64,000 nucleotides of DNA from assembly GCA_947493585.1 (NCBI GenBank), contig CANLRI010000001.1, positions 744,001-808,000 of the forward strand. The letters run 5' to 3'. This stretch comes from an uncultured Planococcus sp. (GTDB taxonomy: Bacteria > Bacillota > Bacilli > Bacillales_A > Planococcaceae). The translations under genes were made by a program, and so were the position numbers. Positions 31,828 to 39,985 of the stretch are shown here, piece by piece; within the stretch, counting starts at the first letter, position 1; each line of letters opens with the position of its first letter. Under the pieces are notes generated by a model. The model searched no databases. It was not told where the DNA came from and was given only the letters and a program-made list of their open reading frames with translations.

Positions 31828-32766
31828 ATGGCACAGATAGAACCGACAACATGGGTCTGCCGCGTTCCGGTGACGAGCGTCTGGACCCATCCCGATAAAG
31901 TACGCGAAGTGGACGCTCAAGGCGTCGCGGATATGCCGGACATCAATAAATGGCGTGAAGCGATGAACCAGCAGGAAACAAAGGACCTTACCGAAAGCAA
32001 TCGCCTTCAGACACAGCTGCTTTACAGGGAGCCTGTATTAATAGAAGAAATAGATGGCACTTGGGCAAAGATCATTGCGCCTTGGCAGCCATCCCATAAA
32101 GACGAACGCGGCTATCCGGGATGGGTGCCTTTAGCGCACCTGAAAGAACTCGGTTCAGCCGCGGATCGAGGCTATGCGCGCGTAACAGCCGATAAAGCGC
32201 AATTATGGTCGCCAGAACGCCGGCCGGTCGCGCAGCTGCCATTCAACAGCCTGCTTCCGGTCAAGGACGCAGACGAAAGCCGTGTCCATGTCCATACTCC
32301 GGATGGCGACGCTTATATCGAAGCCAAGCATGTTCAGCTCGTCCCATCGCCTGAACAGATTCCGCTCGGGAGCGGCCAGGCGATTGCAGACGCGGCGGAG
32401 CGCTTTTTAGGCTTGCAATATTTCTGGGGCGGCATGTCGAGCTTCGGCTATGACTGTTCGGGATTCTCCCATCATATGCTGAAAGCGAATGGCCTATACA
32501 TATCACGCGATGCCGGAGACCAGTCCACGGAAGGAATGGAAATCGACCGCCTCGACCCTGGGGCCTGGCAAGCAGGGGATCTATTATTCTTCGCTTACGA
32601 AGAAGGGCAAGGGCAACTCCATCATGTCGGCATTTACTGCGGCGATGGCATGATGATCCATTCGCCGACATCCGGCAAAGCCATTGAAATCATCCGTCTC
32701 GAAGGCACGGTCTACGACAAGGAATTATGTGCCGTCCGCAGATTTACACAGGAGGAAACAACATGA
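31828..32766 (+). CDS. ykfC: Gamma-D-glutamyl-L-diamino acid endopeptidase (NlpC/P60)
   Basis: A 312-residue cysteine peptidase with bacterial SH3-like domains in the first ~175 residues and an NlpC/P60 domain at ~185-312. Catalytic Cys210 (YDCSGF), His266 (HHVGIY) and His278 are present. It lacks a signal peptide, as in known YkfC proteins that act in the cytoplasm on imported murein peptides. Start ATG 31828 with GGAGAGG; its stop overlaps ykfD by four bases (ATGA). Confidence 0.93.
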   Translation: MAQIEPTTWVCRVPVTSVWTHPDKVREVDAQGVADMPDINKWREAMNQQETKDLTESNRLQTQLLYREPVLIEEIDGTWAKIIAPWQPSHKDERGYPGWVPLAHLKELGSAADRGYARVTADKAQLWSPERRPVAQLPFNSLLPVKDADESRVHVHTPDGDAYIEAKHVQLVPSPEQIPLGSGQAIADAAERFLGLQYFWGGMSSFGYDCSGFSHHMLKANGLYISRDAGDQSTEGMEIDRLDPGAWQAGDLLFFAYEEGQGQLHHVGIYCGDGMMIHSPTSGKAIEIIRLEGTVYDKELCAVRRFTQEETT

Positions 32767-33725
32767 CGAACGAAACTTTATTGTCTGTACAGGAACTCAA
32801 GCGCCATTTCGACCTCGGCAAAGACACGACCTTAAAAGCGGTTGACGGCATTTCATTTGATATCAAGCGCGGCGAAACCTTTGGGCTCGTAGGAGAGTCA
32901 GGCTGCGGCAAATCGACAGCCGGCCGGACCATCATGGGCTTGTACAGCTCGACCGACGGCAAAGTCGAATACGACGGCGTCGATATCCATAAAATGTCCG
33001 ACAAGGACCGCTTCGATTATTTGCGCAATATGCAGATGATCTTCCAGGACCCATACGCATCGCTCAATCCGCGTTCAACCGTCTTTGAGATTATCGCTGA
33101 ACCGATGCAGGTCCACGGGCTGTATAAAAATAAAAAGGAATTGCAGGCGCGTGTCCATCAATTGCTGGAAGATGTAGGCTTGAACCGCGACCATGCCAAC
33201 CGCTATCCGCACGAATTCTCTGGCGGTCAAAGACAGCGCATCGGCATTGCGCGTGCCTTGTCGCTCGACCCGGATTTCATCATTGCGGACGAACCAATCT
33301 CGGCACTCGATGTATCGGTCCAAGCGCAAGTCGTCATGCTCCTGCAAAAGCTGCAGAAGGAAAAAGGGTTGACGTATTTGTTCATCGCCCATGACCTCAG
33401 CATGGTCAAATATATATCAGACCGCATCGGAGTCATGTACCTGGGGCATATGGTCGAACTGACGACGGCTGACCAGCTGTATGAGAAGCCGCTTCATCCG
33501 TATACGGAAGCGTTGCTGTCCGCGATTCCAATCCCGGACCCCGACATCGAAGAAGCCCGCGAACGCGTTATCCTAGAAGGCGAATTGCCAAGCCCGATCG
33601 ACCCGCCAAGCGGCTGTGTGTTCCGGACACGCTGCCCGCATGCGATGAGCATCTGCGCAGAGAAAAAGCCGGCGTGGCAGGAAAAAGAGCCCGGGCACTA
33701 TGTTGCCTGTCATCTATATGAGTAA
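32763..33725 (+). CDS. ykfD: Peptide ABC transporter ATP-binding protein YkfD
   Basis: A 320-residue OppF/DppF-type ATPase: Walker A GESGCGKS, signature FSGGQRQR, Walker B FIIADEPISALD, H-loop AHDLSMV and the C-terminal CxxR..C module (FRTRCPHAMSIC). As no other second ATPase gene lies in the operon, it likely forms the DppD-YkfD heterodimer. Start ATG 32763 with GGAGG, coupled to ykfC. No clear terminator follows. Confidence 0.93.
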   Translation: MTNETLLSVQELKRHFDLGKDTTLKAVDGISFDIKRGETFGLVGESGCGKSTAGRTIMGLYSSTDGKVEYDGVDIHKMSDKDRFDYLRNMQMIFQDPYASLNPRSTVFEIIAEPMQVHGLYKNKKELQARVHQLLEDVGLNRDHANRYPHEFSGGQRQRIGIARALSLDPDFIIADEPISALDVSVQAQVVMLLQKLQKEKGLTYLFIAHDLSMVKYISDRIGVMYLGHMVELTTADQLYEKPLHPYTEALLSAIPIPDPDIEEARERVILEGELPSPIDPPSGCVFRTRCPHAMSICAEKKPAWQEKEPGHYVACHLYE

Positions 33726-33734
33726 GTGAAACAG

Positions 33735-33763
33735 ATGAAATAACCATAAATTTATGCTATAAT
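33735..33763 (+). promoter_or_regulatory. Promoter of the DUF2187 gene
   Basis: ATGAAA, 17 bases, then TGC-TATAAT (extended -10 at 33755-33763), 41 bases before the start. Confidence 0.6.
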
Positions 33764-33803
33764 AGATAGATAATGTTTTCATTATAGAGAGGCGTGGATA
33801 ACT

Positions 33804-34034
33804 ATGGCATTTCAACCCCATGAAAAAGAAGTATCTGAATTTGTAGCGGCCCGCAAAATCGGCGAATGGATTTCATTCACCCGCAATGGCGTCGACGTTA
33901 ACGGAACCATCTTCAAAATTATGGACAACTCGGTGATCGTCGAGATTTCACCAGAAGACGCCAAGGAAATCGGCGCTGCTTCCAACATGACCGTAATTTC
34001 ACATAAGAAATACAAGATTGTCGCAGATCAATAA
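33804..34034 (+). CDS. DUF2187 family protein (YkvS-like)
   Basis: A 76-residue soluble beta-rich protein; residues ~18-74 match the DUF2187 pattern (GEWISFTRNG...NGTIF...NSVIVEIS...TVISHKKYKIV), a KOW-like fold seen in B. subtilis YkvS. Function unknown. It is monocistronic, with its own promoter and terminator. GAGAGGCG precedes the ATG. Confidence 0.75.
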   Translation: MAFQPHEKEVSEFVAARKIGEWISFTRNGVDVNGTIFKIMDNSVIVEISPEDAKEIGAASNMTVISHKKYKIVADQ

Positions 34035-34039
34035 AACGA

Positions 34040-34066
34040 AACCTTCGCAGCCGCGGAGGTTTTTTC
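34040..34066 (+). terminator. Terminator after the DUF2187 gene
   Basis: ACCTTCGC / GCGGAGGT stem with one G-T pair, then TTTTT. Confidence 0.85.
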
Positions 34067-34148
34067 ATTGTGCGAAAATAAGTGAAGTTAGCGAGTGTTT
34101 GTATGTGGAAATAATGCGATGTTTCATTTGAGCGTCTTCTTGGAAGAC

Positions 34149-34234
34149 GCCGCCTTGCTTTGGGTTGGCCTTTGGCAATAAGCCAGGAAGAGCACCTGTC
34201 TTACTGCGTCGGCTCACCCTTGGCGCTGGGCGGC
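34149..34234 (-). ncRNA. Structured RNA core, unit a (candidate)
   Basis: On the minus strand: P1 GCCGCC/GGCGGC, P2 GGGT/ACCC with GCC/GGC, P3 GCAGTAAG/CTTATTGC and an apical CAGG/CCTG hairpin. A GGGAA-GCGA-TTCCC hairpin lies about 80 bases upstream. P3 here has A-U where other units have C-G. Confidence 0.5.
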
Positions 34235-34394
34235 TGGGAGATTTCGTTGATTTGGGTGAGTTTCGTCAGATCTGCTTCTATAATGAGTTGCCGTCTAGTG
34301 GGGGAATCGCTTCCCGAGTCTAGTGTGAAATGAAATAGAGAGGGTTTGCTTGTGAAATTGTTTCGTAGTTCTATTTAGGTGTCATCTGAGTAGT

Positions 34395-34482
34395 CGCCAC
34401 CGTGCTTTGGTTTGGCCTCTTGCCATGAGCCAGGAAAAGCACCTGTCTCACGGTCTAGGCTCACCCCTTCACGCTCGGCGGC
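34395..34482 (-). ncRNA. Structured RNA core, unit b (candidate)
   Basis: Same layout as unit a on the minus strand. P3 reads CCGTGAG/CTCATGG, where a G-C pair replaces the A-U of other units (compensatory change). P1 has one G-U pair. Confidence 0.5.
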
Positions 34483-34994
34483 TAAGAGAATTCTTTGATT
34501 CGGGTGCGTTTAATCAAATTTGCTTTTGTACGACTTGTCGGATAGTGGGGAAATCGCTTCCCACAACGCGGTATCTGGTGCTGTGCTGTTTGAATCGAAA
34601 AGCTTGTGGTAAATTCACACCTACATTTGCATTATCTATGTTCCAAATGATACAAGCTATAATAAATGAAGCACTTTCACACATAAGAATGAGTGGAGAT
34701 AAGAAATTTCCTTACTCTCTAAAACTAGAGACGGAGCGGAAATGGCTGACTCCTGGGGGACCGAGCGGGCTGGCGAGACAAACGTTCCGCGTTTTTTGCG
34801 GGACGTTGGCTCAACACCCGCCCCCCGGAAAGCAGCCATTGGAGCGCAGTCGAAAAGCGGAAGCTTTTCCGATCTTTTATTTTTTAAATCACTTCTTTTT
34901 CATTACTTCACGTTTATCCAATTAGGAATTCACCACATCCCTATGCCATTCGTCTCAAAGCCACCAAATATTGAAAATTGTGGCAGGGAATTCG

Positions 34995-35023
34995 TTTCAA
35001 AGCGTATGGTTTTTTGGTAAAGT
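34995..35023 (+). promoter_or_regulatory. Candidate promoter of the membrane protein/HlyD-like pair
   Basis: TTTCAA, 17 bases, then TGG-TAAAGT (extended -10), 42 bases before the start. Confidence 0.45.
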
Positions 35024-35065
35024 AAAACTAAGCAGAACGCCATTTGCCTGAAAGGACTTAGACGC

Positions 35066-35755
35066 ATGATATCTGATTTTAAATTTTGGCATTTTTTCCT
35101 GAACCAAGGCCAACTCATACATAATTTGCGACACACCGAAATGAGGCAAATCAATAAGCGGCTAGCCGTGATTCTGGTGCTAGGCTTAATTGTCTTCGCC
35201 TTGCCTGAAATTTGGGGCATGAACACCGGATCGTTGACGCCGCTGCTTGCGGCGGGCATGTTCGACGGCTATACACTCGCACGCTGGACTTCGCTTGTCG
35301 GTACCTTGCTGTGGGGAGGCTTGTATTTAAGCTTCCATCTATACATCGCCGCGTATCTATACGGCCGAATCATCGGCATCCCATGGAAAGCGATGATTGT
35401 TATGCAAGCTTACGTTACGGCATTGTTGGTGCTGGAAAAAGGCTTGATTTTTGGCATATTCGCCTGGAATGGCTATTCAATGGCTTTCTCGCCTTTTTCA
35501 TTCGGGCCAATCGCCGCCACGTTCCTGGACAATAGCTACTTGATTTACTTCTTTAACCAATTGACTTTGTTTACGTCATTGATTATCGCGATTCAATACC
35601 GCTTCATCAAGAACTTCTCGCGAGTGTCACCGAAAATCATCCTGCCTTCGCTGATCATTATCCATGTGATTTCGGCATTGATTGTCGCGCTGTTCAGCCA
35701 GATTCCTGTCGACGAAATGCTGCGTGACTTTATGCAAGGGGGGCCGATCCTATGA
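35066..35755 (+). CDS. Multi-pass membrane protein, possibly Yip1-like
   Basis: A 229-residue protein with five to six predicted membrane helices after a short cytoplasmic N-terminus. The layout is similar to Yip1-type proteins that sit next to periplasmic-adaptor genes in Bacilli, but I cannot confirm the family. GAAAGGACT precedes the ATG. It overlaps the next gene by four bases (ATGA), so the two products probably work together in the membrane. Confidence 0.55.
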   Translation: MISDFKFWHFFLNQGQLIHNLRHTEMRQINKRLAVILVLGLIVFALPEIWGMNTGSLTPLLAAGMFDGYTLARWTSLVGTLLWGGLYLSFHLYIAAYLYGRIIGIPWKAMIVMQAYVTALLVLEKGLIFGIFAWNGYSMAFSPFSFGPIAATFLDNSYLIYFFNQLTLFTSLIIAIQYRFIKNFSRVSPKIILPSLIIIHVISALIVALFSQIPVDEMLRDFMQGGPIL

Positions 35756-37059
35756 ACCGCTTTTTCTTTATCGGCTTATCCATTGCCATCGTCGCCTTTT
35801 TGACCTCGAACTTCCTGTTGCTGTTCGGCGAGAAGAGCATCATTTCAAAAGAATTGTATGTCAGCGAATATGAGCAAGCGTACACTCATACATACACCGA
35901 AACTCTGCCGAAAGAAGCCTTGACGGCGCCGCAGGATACGATGGAAATCTACGTCCAGGACCACGAAGCGCTTGAGCAATGGCTCGTCAAAGAAGGCGAC
36001 GCGGTAACGGCTGGCGCTGAACTGGCGCGTTTGAATGAAAGTGAGTCGGAAGACCAACGTGCTATTTGGCAGTCGGAACAAAGTGCGCTTCAAACAGAAC
36101 GCAGTGAAGTCCAGTCCACGCTGCAGGAGTTGACGCAGGCGCGCGCATCGCAAGACAGCAGCGTCTCTGAAGACTCGAATAACAGTTCCAGCTATCCGGG
36201 GTTCGGTGAAGATATGGAACAGGAACTGCGCATGGACGTCAACGTTTCAGTTGGCGTGGAAGTGCCGGAAGACGGTTCGTATGCTTCAGGCATCGCGCAA
36301 GCCCAGCAACGTCTGGCAGCTATCGATTCTGAACTGGCCGTGGTCGAAGCGCAGCTCGCGCAAAGCCAGGAGAATCCCGCGCTCATCAGCCCAGTAGAAG
36401 GGACGGTCGCGAGCATCAACCGCGATACCGCTCCGCTCAGCATTGAGATTTATAATAATGAACGAGAATTTGTCACGTATTTATTAGAAGACGAATGGCA
36501 CGAAGTGGAACAAGCCGACCGCGTATTCATCCAGGCGCCAGGCATTGAAGGCGCGATTCCTGGAACAGTTCGCAGCGTTTCAGAAATCCCGGCGGAAGAA
36601 TCGAAATGGTTCAAAGCCTACCGAGATCTCGGCCGCATCGAACAAAACAATCCGATTGCCTTTTACGAAGTGCGCATCGCCCCTGAAACACCCTTGCAGG
36701 ACACAATGCCTTATGGCAGCAACGTCAATGCAGAAATCACGCTGGATGAAGCGCAGGACGCAATTGCTTTGCGCGACGGTTGGGTTTACGATGACGACGA
36801 CACGGCGGGCACTGCCTATACTTTGAACATTGATGGCCGCCCGAATGCCGTTCCTGTCGAAATCGCCTTCACCCAGCAAGGCCGTGTCGTTCTCGCAAGC
36901 GGCATGGAAGCTGGGGACATCAGCATCAATGAAGAAAAGCTCCACGATTATCCGGGTAGGCCGAAGCTCTTCATGCCGTTCCCGAGCCGCACGCCAGATT
37001 TTAATTATGCCAAGAACACAGAATGGCGCGCTTACGTTGAATATTTATTGGCACGCTAA
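35752..37059 (+). CDS. HlyD/RND-type membrane-fusion adaptor protein
   Basis: 435 residues: an N-terminal membrane anchor (about 5-25), a lipoyl-like half motif (EQWLVKEGDAVTAGAELARL, ~78-97), an Ala/Glu/Gln-rich coiled coil (~100-215), the second lipoyl half (ISPVEGTVASI, ~222-232), then beta-barrel and membrane-proximal domains. Such adaptors normally serve an ABC or RND exporter, yet none is encoded nearby; the only partner is the upstream membrane protein. A strong terminator follows. Confidence 0.75.
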   Translation: MNRFFFIGLSIAIVAFLTSNFLLLFGEKSIISKELYVSEYEQAYTHTYTETLPKEALTAPQDTMEIYVQDHEALEQWLVKEGDAVTAGAELARLNESESEDQRAIWQSEQSALQTERSEVQSTLQELTQARASQDSSVSEDSNNSSSYPGFGEDMEQELRMDVNVSVGVEVPEDGSYASGIAQAQQRLAAIDSELAVVEAQLAQSQENPALISPVEGTVASINRDTAPLSIEIYNNEREFVTYLLEDEWHEVEQADRVFIQAPGIEGAIPGTVRSVSEIPAEESKWFKAYRDLGRIEQNNPIAFYEVRIAPETPLQDTMPYGSNVNAEITLDEAQDAIALRDGWVYDDDDTAGTAYTLNIDGRPNAVPVEIAFTQQGRVVLASGMEAGDISINEEKLHDYPGRPKLFMPFPSRTPDFNYAKNTEWRAYVEYLLAR

Positions 37060-37061
37060 TC

Positions 37062-37093
37062 AAAACCTCCGGGAAGTTCCGGAGGTTTTTTTT
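37062..37093 (+). terminator. Terminator after the adaptor gene
   Basis: AAAACCTCCGG / CCGGAGGTTTT stem followed by eight T. Confidence 0.95.
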
Positions 37094-37239
37094 CATGGCA
37101 ATGAAAGACGGAGAACGTGAATATTTGCTAGGGAAATAGACGCAGCGAAAGCATCGCCGAAACTTGCGCTTAATTTACGGCCGCCATTGGTGTACGATAG
37201 ACACAATACATTACAGCCATTGATCGGAGTGGAATATCC

Positions 37240-37512
37240 ATGAAAGAAACAGACTGGCGCTTTCGCGTCGCGCACCGGGAAGCCTGGATCGGCCTCGGCC
37301 TTGCGCTCTTTAACTTCGTCTGGTGGTTTGCTTTCGCCTATGGGCTCGGCAGTCGGCCAGTTGAAGAATATACGTACATATTCGGCTTGCCCGATTGGTT
37401 TTTCTACAGCTGCGTTGTCGGCTTTTTGGTTATGGTCGTACTCGTTACGGTCGTCGTCAAGTTTTTCTTCGTCGATGTGCCATTTGACGAAGAACAGGAG
37501 GAGAGCCGATGA
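37240..37512 (+). CDS. yhdT: YhdT family (DUF997) membrane protein
   Basis: A 90-residue protein with two membrane helices, containing the NFVWWFAFAYGLGSR pattern of DUF997/YhdT. These small proteins are encoded directly upstream of panF in many bacteria and are presumed accessory to the symporter. CGGAGTGG precedes the ATG; it overlaps panF by four bases. Confidence 0.85.
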   Translation: MKETDWRFRVAHREAWIGLGLALFNFVWWFAFAYGLGSRPVEEYTYIFGLPDWFFYSCVVGFLVMVVLVTVVVKFFFVDVPFDEEQEESR

Positions 37513-38984
37513 ATTATTCAGTCCTCATCCCCATGATCGTTTTTTTAATTATTATCTTTTTCATTGGCTATTGGTCGAGCAGAAAACTGGCCGGCTCTTC
37601 AAATTTCATTAGTGATTATTTTCTCGGAGGGCGTGAGCTTGGCGGCTTTGTCCTGGCGATGACCATGGTCGCGACATACGGCAGCGCTTCAAGCTTTCTC
37701 GGGGGTCCTGGGACCGCCTATACGATGGGCTTCGGATGGGTGCTACTCGCGATGACGCAAGTGGTCACCGGTTATTTTGTCCTGATGATTCTCGGGAAAA
37801 AATACGCCATCATGGCTCGCCGCTATAACGCGGTGACCATGATCGACTTTCTCAAAGCCCGCTACAATAGCACAGCTGTTGTGTTGTTATCGGCGCTTAG
37901 CATCATTATTTTCCTGTTTTCCGCAATGGCGGCACAGTGGATCGGCGGCGCGCGCCTGATCGAGTCGTTAACAGGGCTCAGTTATCAGTCGGCATTGTTC
38001 TTGTTTGCCGTCAGCGTCCTCGTCTATGTGACCATTGGCGGCTTTCGGGCTGTCGCCTTGACCGACGCGGTGCAAGGGGCGGTCATGCTAATCGGCACCT
38101 TGATCTTGCTGGTCGCTGTCATCATTTCAGGCGGCGGAATTTCGAACATCATGCAAGATTTGATCAATGAAAACCCGAATTTGGTGACGCCATACGGAGC
38201 GGAAGGCAATCTCAGCGCCGCTTACGTGTCGTCGTTCTGGATTCTTGTCGGTGTCGGCGTTGTCGGCTTGCCGCAAATCGCCGTTCGGGCCATGTCTTAT
38301 AAAAATGCGCGTTCGATGCACCGTGCGCTCATCATCGGTACGATCGTCACGGGCTTCATCATGCTTAATATGCATTTGATCGGTGTGTTCGCCCGTCCGA
38401 TCCTTCCGGGCATTGAAGTGGGCGATAAAGTGATTCCGCTGATCGCACTCGAAACTTTGCCGCCTTGGGTCGCGGGCATCGTCTTGGCAGCTCCGATGGC
38501 GGCGATCATGTCGACCGTCGATTCGCTGCTATTGCTCGTCAGCTCGTCGATTGTCAAAGATGTCTATTTGAATTACATCAAACCGGATGCGAGCCTGAAA
38601 ACCATCAAGCGCATGTCGTTCGGGGTCACAGGGATTCTCGGCGTGATCGTGTTCTTGCTGGCGCTCGATCCGCCCGATTTATTGATTTTCTTGAATTTAT
38701 TTGCATTCGGAGGCTTGGAAGCGGCGTTCATCTGGCCGATCGTTCTCGGGCTTTATTGGAAATGGGGCAATAAATACGGGGCGATCGCGAGCATGGCAAC
38801 GGGGATCATCAGCTATATCGCCTTGCATTTCTACAACATCGAAAACGGCAATTTGTTCGGCGTCCATACGGTCACCTTGCCGGTCGTCTTGTCACTTCTC
38901 GCCTTTATCGCGTTCAGCTTGCTGATCAACAGACAGGCGTATGATTACAATGCCATTCTATACAGAAATGAAAAACAAGCGTAA
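37509..38984 (+). CDS. panF: Sodium/pantothenate symporter
   Basis: A 491-residue SSSF transporter with about 13 membrane helices that imports pantothenate (vitamin B5) with Na+. The N-terminal FLGGRELGGFVLAMTMVA and the YGSASSFLGGPG segment are typical of PanF, and gene order yhdT-panF supports the substrate. AGGAGGAG precedes the ATG, translationally coupled to yhdT. No terminator separates it from the DMT gene. Confidence 0.92.
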   Translation: MNYSVLIPMIVFLIIIFFIGYWSSRKLAGSSNFISDYFLGGRELGGFVLAMTMVATYGSASSFLGGPGTAYTMGFGWVLLAMTQVVTGYFVLMILGKKYAIMARRYNAVTMIDFLKARYNSTAVVLLSALSIIIFLFSAMAAQWIGGARLIESLTGLSYQSALFLFAVSVLVYVTIGGFRAVALTDAVQGAVMLIGTLILLVAVIISGGGISNIMQDLINENPNLVTPYGAEGNLSAAYVSSFWILVGVGVVGLPQIAVRAMSYKNARSMHRALIIGTIVTGFIMLNMHLIGVFARPILPGIEVGDKVIPLIALETLPPWVAGIVLAAPMAAIMSTVDSLLLLVSSSIVKDVYLNYIKPDASLKTIKRMSFGVTGILGVIVFLLALDPPDLLIFLNLFAFGGLEAAFIWPIVLGLYWKWGNKYGAIASMATGIISYIALHFYNIENGNLFGVHTVTLPVVLSLLAFIAFSLLINRQAYDYNAILYRNEKQA

Positions 38985-39028
38985 AATGAAAGGCTATATA
39001 TGGAATAAGGGAAAGAAGGGCTGCACTT

Positions 39029-39943
39029 TTGACTCCATGGAAAGTTTACGTCATCTTAACATCGGTGATGGTCGTGTGGGGGTTCAACCTCGCAGCGGTC
39101 AAGTATTTATTGGAATTTGTTGATCCGGTCACGCTAACGGCGTTTCGGATCTTGCTTGCAGGAGTGACGGTGTTGATCATTTTGGCCTCACTCGGCATGA
39201 TGCGCTGGCCAAAGCGCAGTGATTGGAAATACATATTGCTCGGAGCGCTGCTTAACGTAGTGGCGCATCATTATTTCCTGTCACAAGGTTTGGCAATTAC
39301 TTCTGGAACGAACGCCGGATTGATTCTCGGGACCGGGCCGATGCTGACGGCGGTTCTCGTATCGCTGATTATGCGCATTGTGCCATCTAAGCTGCAATGG
39401 CTCGGGGTATTTATCGGTTTTGCCGGCGTCGCCATGACAGTGATGGTCGGAAGCGACTCGGCATCCGGCTTGAGTTTAGGCGATATATTGGTCTTTATCT
39501 CCATTTTGGCTCAAGTGTTCAGTTATATTGTCATAGCAAATGCCGCGCGCTCGATCGATCCGCGCCTGTTGACGGGATACATGCTCGTGACGGGAGCGAT
39601 CGTGTTGTTCATCATCGCGCTCATTCAGGAGCCTGGAGAAATTGCAGCGTTCGGCAATGTTCCGTCTTCGTTCTGGCTGGCGTTCTTTTTCTCGGGAATG
39701 CTCGGGACAGCAGTTGGGCATATGCTTTATAATTACTCGATTGGCCAGGCAGGACCGACGAAAGCGGCAATTTTCATGAACTTGAACACACTGTTCTCGC
39801 TCGTGGCCGCTAGCCTCATTCTCGGTGAAACAATTACGCCGGGCCATTTGATCGGCCTCGTGCTTATTGTCATAGGGGTGATATTCGGGTCAGGGGCAGC
39901 GGAGGATTTGCTTCGGAAACGCAGGAAACGGCTCCCAATATGA
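39029..39943 (+). CDS. DMT-superfamily (EamA) transporter
   Basis: A 304-residue membrane protein with ten predicted helices in two EamA repeats (~8-140 and ~153-293). It starts at TTG 39029, with GGGAAAGAAGGG at good spacing. Substrate cannot be read from sequence; relatives export metabolites or amino acids. The gene ends inside a terminator. Confidence 0.88.
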   Translation: MTPWKVYVILTSVMVVWGFNLAAVKYLLEFVDPVTLTAFRILLAGVTVLIILASLGMMRWPKRSDWKYILLGALLNVVAHHYFLSQGLAITSGTNAGLILGTGPMLTAVLVSLIMRIVPSKLQWLGVFIGFAGVAMTVMVGSDSASGLSLGDILVFISILAQVFSYIVIANAARSIDPRLLTGYMLVTGAIVLFIIALIQEPGEIAAFGNVPSSFWLAFFFSGMLGTAVGHMLYNYSIGQAGPTKAAIFMNLNTLFSLVAASLILGETITPGHLIGLVLIVIGVIFGSGAAEDLLRKRRKRLPI

Positions 39944-39955
39944 GCCGTTTTTTTC
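39926..39955 (+). terminator. Terminator after the DMT transporter
   Basis: AAACGGCTC / GAGCCGTTT stem, then TTTT; it overlaps the stop codon. Confidence 0.9.
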
Positions 39956-39985
39956 TATAGTGGAATAGCGAAAGGAGAATGAAAG

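Larger units (their letters stand above)
34125..34880 (-). repeat. Composite non-coding repeat, copy 1 (inverted; modules A-A-B read on plus strand)
   Basis: About 755 bases homologous, as reverse complement, to 52430-53045 and 58448-59190. It has two tandem A modules (about 34125-34345 and 34375-34600), an AT-rich link and one GC-rich hairpin module B (34719-34870). No supported gene; open frames here have no ribosome sites and their homologous positions elsewhere are broken. Confidence 0.85.

Noticed and set aside
34125..34600. CRISPR-like array from the tandem A modules
   Set aside because: Units are ~235 nt, diverged, and lack short exact repeats with unique spacers; no cas genes are present.
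34407..34925. 172-codon open frame in the 34 kb gap
   Set aside because: It lies inside the composite repeat, has no ribosome site, and its homologous positions in copies 2 and 3 are interrupted; conservation is of RNA structure, not of protein.
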